Origin: Euryarchaeota archaeon UBA103
GTDB taxonomy: Archaea; Thermoplasmatota; Poseidoniia; Poseidoniales; Thalassarchaeaceae
Assembly: GCA_002506825.1 (NCBI GenBank)
Contig: DAYH01000022.1
Location: 17,733-55,949 of the forward strand
DNA: 38,217 nucleotides
Direction: 5' to 3'
Under the pieces are notes generated by a model. It made no database searches and was not told the origin of the DNA. It worked only from the letters and a program-made list of their open reading frames with translations. Made by a program: the position numbers and the translations under genes. This document shows positions 18,701 to 24,116 of this stretch, piece by piece. Each line of letters starts with the position of its first letter. Within the stretch, counting starts at the first letter, position 1.

Positions 18701-19380
18701 ATTGGTCTAATTTTAGAGAGGGCATGGAGAAGTTCTTGATCTGACTTGCTGATTGGGGAGGCATGATCTAGCATTATTATTCCCTCAATATCCAATAGTG
18801 TGAATGGGGTTCCAATCTGTTCAAAGCCCCTCAAAATCCTAGAAGTTAGGAAATCAGGGTGGGTCCCTCCCGTCTTAGCCTCAATATCCCTAAGGACCTT
18901 AGTGAAGGAGTGTATTCCAGGACCATCCCATGACTCTATGGAAGACTCTTTTGAAAGGAAGGTGTGGAGTTCCGATAGGGCGGTAGTCTTTCCCTCGCCC
19001 CAGTGCATATTAGGCAACGGATTGATGAGTGGGAAGGATAGATTGGATGCGCTTTCCGAGCAAAAATTATGCAGTACCAAATCAAAAGCTGGACCTAGGG
19101 AGATCTTCCTTGGTATTCTTAGGTCTGCCATCAGAGAGGACCTGAGGGACTCTAGAGTATGATGGAGGGTCCTGTCGAAAGCGAAGCCTATACCACTGAG
19201 CTTAGACATCTGCTGTCTCCTGCTACTCTCGTTCGCGTATATCGTGAGTATCTTTGGAGGTCCGTCCATGGAAATCGGACGGGGATCTATTGCTTGATTG
19301 ACTAAATGGGTGTGGAGCCAGTTGGGAATTGTACCCACGGGTATCTCTTCAATGGTAATTGAGTTCTCGTTCGACTTCAT
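15799..19380 (-). CDS. AddB-like subunit with Fe-S PD-(D/E)XK nuclease domain
   Basis: This large protein (1193 aa) is the upstream partner of the AddA-like gene. The N-terminal two thirds are helicase-like in size, but I see no Walker A, as for an inactive partner. The last third is a RecB-family nuclease framed by four cysteines in the AddB/Cas4 pattern: one in WAKCPRRGW (about 820), then C1176-x2-C1179-x5-C1185 at the C-terminus. Nuclease residues are present: LLHQIHHDL (about 855), GKIDRVDII (about 1005), IRDLKTSEKK (about 1050) and LQLAIYARSW (about 1071). I chose ATG 19380 because AGGAGGGGG lies 5 bases upstream; the longer frame to 19446 lacks this. A palindrome sits just upstream at 19398-19411. 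Together the pair resembles bacterial AddAB rather than archaeal HerA-NurA. Confidence 0.85.
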   Translation of the reverse strand: MKSNENSITIEEIPVGTIPNWLHTHLVNQAIDPRPISMDGPPKILTIYANESSRRQQMSKLSGIGFAFDRTLHHTLESLRSSLMADLRIPRKISLGPAFDLVLHNFCSESASNLSFPLINPLPNMHWGEGKTTALSELHTFLSKESSIESWDGPGIHSFTKVLRDIEAKTGGTHPDFLTSRILRGFEQIGTPFTLLDIEGIIMLDHASPISKSDQELLHALSKIRPIHQLTYPGSYRLGLHGFQLVDDFPVTDPNDLPKWIPRHQISNEKDMPIVDRVFVNREDQSFDASISIARGILEEQESATVLIVDPAYEENQSRWNKMIQDIGLPISGEKIPVTQSPLGHWLHELANIGSGPNSFSMEKLRLLAVQESLSPFSAFHDNDTHSEILPIPDIELLSKIARSEHILGGPGALQRWMEALCRPPKNDEKGTSRESTQWWLIAIASSISPLLEPSDRRLLSEQRLVTGCYSGKTLEVPSPPSTGDEWFRDIIRQIDTSIVEESLDGISLPVVSIIQTITSEHEVLRTLQSSVGQAPPRGGIDWVVEMSSILKSTNLPVPVSGVSSRLRVMTPKDSLGCNSDVAILANTASSSWNLRSPKIPFIGEMERHRFELLRPDTPIIKARHYISHILNGCNKTFLIDPSSDKSSPLAAPIEEIIPHCKISIHFDPKSEDNLGPRELKQHDGILIQQMKASINPPLNPSAITIPLDRDLQRDRERRQPRKADDEGYLPEGYRNRVISFDYEDLTRKTPDGVEPPRNSTRWPVIGATSNGGKNSVTIDPRPFNPIPSGSDVSDRRHGYSDGASQEKQLWSPSRLQEWAKCPRRGWLTRGLKIRDEETQSEDLDPRIHGDLLHQIHHDLICEILDMEEQVERDIGEVLGTKLPFNVSKSGLSEQEIMKTALEILDKLAPWLERSDGVSTFRLRMLTGMSHREWKSWLSNPSEVPLGGRIGAMIRSEMELSDSMPIALEWEISSGTDNGMEISLNPNETSPNQTQINTIMVNGKIDRVDIIPFDKDGNQWVDTQGSNEIAPLRLFERDDWKPRRRVIIRDLKTSEKKPSDRNKEGLLNELQLAIYARSWELNHPGDLVVGAGISTIGHSTEHLVEPSGRYRSELENLAVGETTSLTSGLHRFPDESNNPKSDSFRAWMAQRLSVALGVAQGAVEGRVHPTPSKSVCRYCPVSSICVVKMEDDY

Positions 19381-19397
19381 TGAGCCCCCTCCTAGAA

Positions 19398-19411
19398 CCG
19401 TCCATGGACGG
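19398..19411. promoter_or_regulatory. 14-base perfect palindrome before the AddB-like start
   Basis: CCGTCCATGGACGG is a perfect inverted repeat with no spacer. It lies just upstream of the AGGAGGGGG ribosome site of the AddB-like gene, inside the 66-base gap to the next gene. It could be a dimeric repressor site or, as RNA, a small hairpin controlling translation. Function is inferred from position only. Confidence 0.35.
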
Positions 19412-19446
19412 CGGAGGTTATTCAACCCAACTGAAAGAAACCGCAT

Positions 19447-20388
19447 TTATGGTAATCTAGGTTGCCTAACATAAGCCATAGCAACCAATGATGACAGTAG
19501 GAGAACTATGCCTGGAGCTGGCAGAGGAGATTGGGAAGGAGATTTCTCGACTATCCAATCGACCAATATTGCTACTTTCAGATCATCGCCGTCCCATAGC
19601 TGAGGGAGTATCAGTTCTGACGACGAAATCCCATCCCCACTGGGCTCGAGGGGAATGGCTTCGAGGAGGATATGTTCGTAGATTTCCAATCCGTTCGACC
19701 CATCTGGGAAATATGCCTCCTCCTCAATCAGAAGAATCCACGGATCCAAGCTGTATTCAGCTTCCGTGTAAATACTAAGAGAGGAGAGGTCCCATTCGAA
19801 ATACATCGTATTCGCAGCCTGGCTTACATTCAGTGATAGGTTTCCGCTGAGAGATACGGTTTCCTCCATTGACAAGGAGGCCGTGTAATCATCCATCAGT
19901 GAGTCCGAGTTTGATCTGGAGCCGTAGTGCATCCTCTCTCCATCAACCACTTTAGTGGGAGCTAGTCTGGGTGCACCCCCATTTAGAGTGACAGCGTGTC
20001 CGTAAGTCGTTGTCCAACGCTCTTCGGTACTATTGCTGCCAAAGGGATCGCGAGGCTCGAACCAATGTCTGTGATAGTGAATTAGCTCTACATCTGAGTC
20101 GCCTATGGCCTCGTTCATTATGTTCTGTGTAGTGACACAGTTTGTACACCATGTAGCTGTATAAATCTCAACCAGGGTTGGCATATCATCTACATGGTAG
20201 GAGTGGGTTTTCTCTGTGTTGTTGTCTGCAGAGAGATTCCATTGGGCGGTAAAGCCGATCGTTCCACCATCCACCTGTACCCCATCGGAGTCATATCTAG
20301 CATGATCCCAGAATTGTCCCGTGGCGGCACTGGCCTGTATCGGGAGGATTATCATGGCGGTCATCATGACCGCTAACATTACTCTCAT
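19447..20388 (-). CDS. Secreted thioredoxin-fold protein with C-terminal membrane anchor
   Basis: A Sec signal peptide (residues 1-21, ending PIQASA) is followed by a thioredoxin-like domain with active site C81-T-N-C84 in VEIYTATWCTNCVTTQNIM. An outward-facing disulfide oxidoreductase or electron-transfer role is inferred. After about residue 180 comes a Ser/Thr-rich beta-type domain. The tail has a Pro-rich stretch, then PAPGIVLLLSSLVAMAYV and RQPRLP. This is a motif, hydrophobic span and basic end that resemble archaeal tripartite sorting signals such as PGF-CTERM. Upstream, AATAATACAAT lies about 25 bases before the ATG, suggesting a short leader. It is followed by the AddB-like gene after 66 bases. 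Confidence 0.75.
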   Translation of the reverse strand: MRVMLAVMMTAMIILPIQASAATGQFWDHARYDSDGVQVDGGTIGFTAQWNLSADNNTEKTHSYHVDDMPTLVEIYTATWCTNCVTTQNIMNEAIGDSDVELIHYHRHWFEPRDPFGSNSTEERWTTTYGHAVTLNGGAPRLAPTKVVDGERMHYGSRSNSDSLMDDYTASLSMEETVSLSGNLSLNVSQAANTMYFEWDLSSLSIYTEAEYSLDPWILLIEEEAYFPDGSNGLEIYEHILLEAIPLEPSGDGISSSELILPQLWDGDDLKVAILVDWIVEKSPSQSPLPAPGIVLLLSSLVAMAYVRQPRLP

Positions 20389-20424
20389 GGTGATTGCTAG
20401 AAGATTGTATTATTGAAGAGTTCC

Positions 20425-21498
20425 TCATATCTGTGCGGATTCTAGGGCGGCTATGGTCCTCTGAACATCATCGTCAGTGATATGCAGATGTGTTACTATC
20501 CTGATGGTGGAGTGGTCTATTGTAAGAGCTTGTACGCCACTCTTCTCCAACCTAGAGATCAGCGAGTCGGCACCGCCCTTGTCACACTTGACGTACACCA
20601 TATTAGTCTGAACTTGCTCAAGGTCTACCTCGTATGAGTCCATTTCGTCAAGTGCTCTTGCAATCTCCATGGCTCTGTCATGATCCTCTGAAAGTCTGTG
20701 TACATTATTCTCCAGAGAGTATATTCCCGCGGCGGCTAGGACACCTGCCTGCCTCATTCCCCCGCCGAACATTTTCCTCCATCTGTGTGCTTTGTAGAGA
20801 GTTTCAGAGGAGCCAACGAGCACGCTACCAACAGGAGCCCCCAGCCCCTTGCTAAGACAGACTGAGATACTATCGTATTCCTTGGCCATTCTCTTTGGGC
20901 TCAGTGAGGTGGATTCCGCGGCGTTGAAAATCCTAGCTCCGTCTATGTGTGAAGCGCAATTATTTTCCCTTGCTACCCTAGCGATTTGATCAAGTTTCTC
21001 TTTCGAGTAACATGTTCCTCCTCCACGGTTGGAGGTATTCTCCACACATACCATACTCCCGTTCGGATAATGTCCGAGGCTTCCGTCTCCCTTCCTAATT
21101 GAGGCCTCCACATCTGCTGGCCTCATTATGCCACGATCACCGGGTACCAATGCTATTGAGCAACCGGAAAGAGCCGCAAAGCCGCCTCCCTCGTACACGT
21201 AAATGTGGCTGTACCTCTCGGTGATGACTTCATCGCCTGGCTCGGTCTGCGCTCTGATGGCAATTGCATTCGACATAGTTCCTGATGGAACAAATAGTGC
21301 CTCTTCCTTCCCAAAGATATCCGCCACCATCTCCTGAAGCTCGATAACAGTGGGATCGTCACCCAATACATCGTCTCCCACAGATGCCTTGGACATTACT
21401 TCCCTCATCCCCGGGGTGGGTTGGGTGACCGTGTCACTCCTTAGATCCACAGAGTCGCTAGGATAGTGGCGCATAGGGGTCCCAGAAGGTGGTTGCAT
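20425..21498 (-). CDS. ltaE: Low-specificity L-threonine aldolase (PLP-dependent)
   Basis: This fold-type I PLP enzyme cleaves L-threonine or L-allo-threonine to glycine and acetaldehyde. Family signatures are complete: VDLRSDTVTQPTPGMREVM, VGDDVLGDDPTV, FVPSGTMSNAIAI, the cofactor-contacting HIDGARIFNAA, and the Schiff-base lysine in SVCLSKGLGAPVGSVL (about residue 213). The region GGGMRQAGVLAAAG also matches. The length (357 aa) is normal. The ATG at 21498 is used; a second Met at residue 9 is possible because the conserved part begins only at DLRSDT. It is divergent from the aquaporin-like gene across a 228-base region and 36 bases from the downstream thioredoxin-fold gene. Confidence 0.93.
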   Translation of the reverse strand: MQPPSGTPMRHYPSDSVDLRSDTVTQPTPGMREVMSKASVGDDVLGDDPTVIELQEMVADIFGKEEALFVPSGTMSNAIAIRAQTEPGDEVITERYSHIYVYEGGGFAALSGCSIALVPGDRGIMRPADVEASIRKGDGSLGHYPNGSMVCVENTSNRGGGTCYSKEKLDQIARVARENNCASHIDGARIFNAAESTSLSPKRMAKEYDSISVCLSKGLGAPVGSVLVGSSETLYKAHRWRKMFGGGMRQAGVLAAAGIYSLENNVHRLSEDHDRAMEIARALDEMDSYEVDLEQVQTNMVYVKCDKGGADSLISRLEKSGVQALTIDHSTIRIVTHLHITDDDVQRTIAALESAQI

Positions 21499-21726
21499 AT
21501 CAAATGAGCATGAGAGGTGTGATTTTCATGGACAGTGCTACGCACTGAAATAAATTTACATTTAAAGGAGTGGAAACTAGATATTTTTTTTGATATCAGG
21601 TGTTTTCAGCAACACCGGCATAACTCAAAAGCCTTGAAATTAGCTTTTTTACAGTGTTAGTCTAGGTCTTAGTTATAAGATATGAGTCATGTGGGAGATT
21701 GCTCACTAAGGTGGGAGGAAAAAATA
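21499..21726. promoter_or_regulatory. AT-rich divergent promoter region
   Basis: This separates the threonine aldolase (minus) and aquaporin-like (plus) genes. On the plus strand a TATA box TTATAA (21673-21678) would place transcription start near 21701, and a GGGAGG ribosome site (21713-21718) precedes ATG 21727. An AAATTTA-rich block at about 21549-21567 could serve the minus-strand gene. A 15-base inverted repeat, CAGTGC-TAC-GCACTG (21533-21547), may be an operator. AAAAGC and GCTTTT around 21627-21653 could form a 6-bp stem followed by T residues. Confidence 0.5.
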
Positions 21727-22365
21727 ATGGAAATGGATATGAACGCAATGAAAGCAGAGATTGGCGGTGCCTTCGTGGTAGCGTGGCTCGTGGTTGGAAT
21801 GGGCTGGGGAAGCCTGGGTGCGGCTGTCGTTATGGCAGCTGTATGGATGGCATTCTCCGGGGCTCACGTCCTACCAGTGATAACATGGATGCATATGATG
21901 ACCGGGGACCTTGCCGACGCTGAGGGCAATTGGATGCCCAACGGCATGCGACTGCTAGCGCAGATCGTAGGAGCCCTATTGGCCATCCTAATGATGACCG
22001 AGATGGGAGCGATAGAGTCGACATGGGATCAAGTACAACCAGGATTCGACGCACCTGATGCATGGGGGGCGATTATGATGGTTGCCGCTGGTGCTATCTT
22101 CTGGACAATACACACCAGGGCTGATTCAGCATGGGTGACCGGTTTCGCCGTAATGGCTCTAGCTGGAACGATGGGGATGACCTACGATGTAATGGCCGGA
22201 GATGTCGTTGTTGCTACAGTAAGTACGACCGGTGCCGGTGAAATGGCATCATCAATCGCTAGCTCAGGTCACGAGGTTGCAGCAATTGCACAGGCTTGGA
22301 TAGTTGATGGTCTTCTCTGCGGCCTTGGGGCACTAGTTGCTGTCAAGGTCGACGAGATGGTCTGA
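21727..22365 (+). CDS. Aquaporin/MIP-like membrane protein with altered NPA motifs
   Basis: This 212-residue polytopic protein matches the MIP fold by pattern. KAEIGGAFVVAWLVVG corresponds to helix 1. SGAHVLPVIT (residues 44-53) falls where SGGHFNPAVT occurs, with LPV replacing NPA. LLAQIVGALLAILMM matches the helix after that loop. In the second half, AAGAIFWTIHTRAD matches a typical VELVLSAGFLLVIHGATD helix. TTGAGEMASS lies where the second NPAR is expected, and WIVDGLLCGLGALVAV matches the last helix. The protein may be a channel with different selectivity or a non-channel paralogue. I chose ATG 21727 because it has a GGGAGG site, and the TATA box lies too close to the upstream ATG at 21682. 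A strong RNA hairpin follows the stop. Confidence 0.65.
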   Translation: MEMDMNAMKAEIGGAFVVAWLVVGMGWGSLGAAVVMAAVWMAFSGAHVLPVITWMHMMTGDLADAEGNWMPNGMRLLAQIVGALLAILMMTEMGAIESTWDQVQPGFDAPDAWGAIMMVAAGAIFWTIHTRADSAWVTGFAVMALAGTMGMTYDVMAGDVVVATVSTTGAGEMASSIASSGHEVAAIAQAWIVDGLLCGLGALVAVKVDEMV

Positions 22366-22393
22366 AATCTGTAACAGGACTCAGAAAACGTAA

Positions 22394-22425
22394 GGCGGGC
22401 TGGGGGGCTATCCTCCCAGTCTGCC
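22394..22425 (+). terminator. 14-bp RNA hairpin downstream of the aquaporin-like gene
   Basis: The left arm (22394-22407) and right arm (22412-22425) pair at all 14 positions around the loop CTAT, if three G-U pairs are allowed. The G-U pairs form only in plus-strand RNA; the minus-strand copy would have A-C mismatches at those places. This points to a structure in the 3' end of the aquaporin-like transcript. It begins 28 bases after the stop and has no long T tract, so termination or 3' protection are both possible. Confidence 0.6.
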
Positions 22426-22450
22426 GATTATCAAGAATATCTCAATGAGT

Positions 22451-22795
22451 TCACTTCACCAGTGGAAGGCTACTGGTGATTGAATCAATGTCACTTCTCT
22501 TGCCTGGTCCAAGGCCTACCACAGTCACCGTACCAGGGGGAATCTCGGTATGTCCGGCATCCTTCACTATGCAGGATATGATACCGCTCTCCGCGGCCTC
22601 TCCGTATATTCTCCTCAAGCCTTCAAGGTGAGGGGCGGCAACGACGATCTTCCTGGCACCTTCTCTGAGATACCTGTCGAGCATTCTACTATCCTTGGAG
22701 CTTGCCTTGAGTACACACTCTGATACTGCGTGTCCACACTGTGCCGCAAGCTTTCCCTTGGTTAAATTTAGATCGGCCCTAGTGACTAGGACCAT
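22451..22795 (-). CDS. pth2: Peptidyl-tRNA hydrolase, archaeal Pth2 type
   Basis: Pth2 releases peptides from peptidyl-tRNA dropped from stalled ribosomes. The family motif is plain: VLVTRADLNLTKGKLAAQCGHA, with the conserved Lys and the AAQxxHA helix. It is followed by RKIVVAAPHLEGLRRI, SCIVKDAGHTEIPPGT and TVVGLGPGKRSDID. The length of 114 aa is typical. The ATG at 22795 begins the conserved domain immediately and lies 7 bases after the stop of the S-component gene, so the two are co-transcribed. The hairpin of the convergent aquaporin-like gene lies between the two 3' ends. Confidence 0.95.
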   Translation of the reverse strand: MVLVTRADLNLTKGKLAAQCGHAVSECVLKASSKDSRMLDRYLREGARKIVVAAPHLEGLRRIYGEAAESGIISCIVKDAGHTEIPPGTVTVVGLGPGKRSDIDSITSSLPLVK

Positions 22796-22802
22796 GGTTA
22801 GC

Positions 22803-23453
22803 TCAGGTGCTGCTCTTGACAGGGGCTACCACCACCTCTCTCTTTGGAGAGTGCCTAGACATGATCTCGGAGAGTGGCTCTGAAAGCCATGCCGCAAAGG
22901 CCACGTTACCTACGCCATGAGCCAAATCGAATGGCAGACCCACCATTATGTACACTGGCAGACTCTCGAGGGGGATGGAGTGTAGGACGCTGATTGATAC
23001 AACCCAGTCGAAGACGAAGGCCGCTATGAACGAGAGAGTGGCCACGCGAGGAACTGATATCTTCTCACCGATTCTGAGGCTCTGGGAGAGCAGGGCACCT
23101 GTGACTCCGACGAGCGCCCATCCCAGTGCTTGGTAGAATGTCCAAAGACCGTGCCCCAGAACCAGATTGGATACGATTGCGACTAAAGTGGCTACACCAA
23201 TCGATTTAGTGGCCCCATAATGGATCCCCACTAGAAGGACAATAACGGTCACCGGTTGGACGTTTGGAAGTGGTTCGAGGAGGACCCTTCCTGTGACTGC
23301 GAATAGCGCCATCAGTGCGAGTACTGTGAGGTCGCTACCCGAATCCAGAGACCTCTCAGCCTTCCACATTGACCATGCAACAATAGCGAGCAGGGAGAGG
23401 TTTAGGGCTAGTGTCTCGAGGGGCGAGAGAACTATTGCGTGTGCGTCCAACAT
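22803..23453 (-). CDS. ECF-transporter S-component-like membrane protein
   Basis: Five or six hydrophobic helices fill 216 residues. The sequence has the hallmarks of energy-coupling-factor S components. ALMALFAVTGRVLLEPLPNV is followed by QPVTVIVLLVGIHYG and then SNLVLGHGLWTFYQALGWALVGV, the pattern of a substrate-binding membrane subunit for a vitamin or its precursor. The energising EcfA/EcfT parts are not in the window and may be shared from elsewhere. The gene lies 59 bases downstream of a DUF4430-like exported protein, a domain related to the C-terminal part of the cobalamin carrier transcobalamin. A corrinoid substrate is therefore a reasonable inference but not shown. Start ATG 23453. 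Confidence 0.75.
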   Translation of the reverse strand: MLDAHAIVLSPLETLALNLSLLAIVAWSMWKAERSLDSGSDLTVLALMALFAVTGRVLLEPLPNVQPVTVIVLLVGIHYGATKSIGVATLVAIVSNLVLGHGLWTFYQALGWALVGVTGALLSQSLRIGEKISVPRVATLSFIAAFVFDWVVSISVLHSIPLESLPVYIMVGLPFDLAHGVGNVAFAAWLSEPLSEIMSRHSPKREVVVAPVKSST

Positions 23454-23512
23454 TACATCACTCTCACTGTGATGAGGGGGCCCATCTATTCATAATTCCG
23501 CTCTGCAAGTGC

Positions 23513-24067
23513 TCACCATGTCGCTATATTCCAACTTATGACATCGCCCTCGGCCATTACCAGACTGCCGATACCGACCATGGAATAGCGTCCATTGTGA
23601 GTGAGGCTCCAGTATCCGCCGTTGAAGTCCCCTTCGATCTCTTTTTCGTTTAGTCCTCCGATTGTGTGGACGTATTCTCCCCAATTGGGATTTACGAAAT
23701 ACCCGACAGCCAGGTGCCCTCCTGCGGCTCTTGTGGCATCCATCATGAAATCCATTCCGTCTGTGTACCCATCGAATCCTCCTACGCAAGCACCAGTCAG
23801 ATTGAGATCATGGTTGACTCCAATTATGGAGCCGTCAGTATCCATCATTGATACTCCTGAGGAGTATACAGAATGGGGATACTCTTCTGGGAAATAAATA
23901 CATATGACTTGGTTTTCATTCCACTCAGTGGGCAGTCCAACATGAGAAGACTCGTTATCGCTAACGAATCTCGCAGCCTTTTCATTCACGGAATCTTGGA
24001 GAAAGGGCAGTAAGATAATTACTACGACTAGTAAAACAATAGAGCCTGGTCTAAGTCTATACGACAC
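23513..24067 (-). CDS. Exported DUF4430-like (transcobalamin C-terminal-like) protein
   Basis: One N-terminal membrane segment (about residues 8-24, GSIVLLVVVIILLPFLQD) anchors an exported domain of about 155 residues. The C-terminal portion shows the DUF4430 pattern: GGYWSLTHNGRYSMVGIGSLVMAEGDVISW, read as two separate strands around a NGRY turn, with the closing GDVISWN. DUF4430 is related to the beta domain of transcobalamin and intrinsic factor. Two Cys (VICIYF and TGACVGG) could form a disulfide. The GTG start at 24067 has no ribosome site. A GTTAAA element at 24095-24100 lies about 30 bases upstream, so the mRNA may be leaderless. An S-component gene follows. Binding of a corrinoid is inferred, not seen. 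Confidence 0.65.
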   Translation of the reverse strand: MSYRLRPGSIVLLVVVIILLPFLQDSVNEKAARFVSDNESSHVGLPTEWNENQVICIYFPEEYPHSVYSSGVSMMDTDGSIIGVNHDLNLTGACVGGFDGYTDGMDFMMDATRAAGGHLAVGYFVNPNWGEYVHTIGGLNEKEIEGDFNGGYWSLTHNGRYSMVGIGSLVMAEGDVISWNIATW

Positions 24068-24094
24068 GGAATCAAATCCAACGCAAACAGGTTC

Positions 24095-24100
24095 TTTAAC
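24095..24100 (-). promoter_or_regulatory. TATA-like element before the DUF4430-like gene
   Basis: GTTAAA on the minus strand lies about 30 bases before the GTG at 24067, the spacing of an archaeal TATA box for a leaderless or nearly leaderless transcript. It lies in the 49-base gap after gatE. It would let the DUF4430, S-component and Pth2 genes be transcribed separately from mcm-gatE. Confidence 0.4.
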
Positions 24101-24116
24101 TTGGCATGGCTAACAT

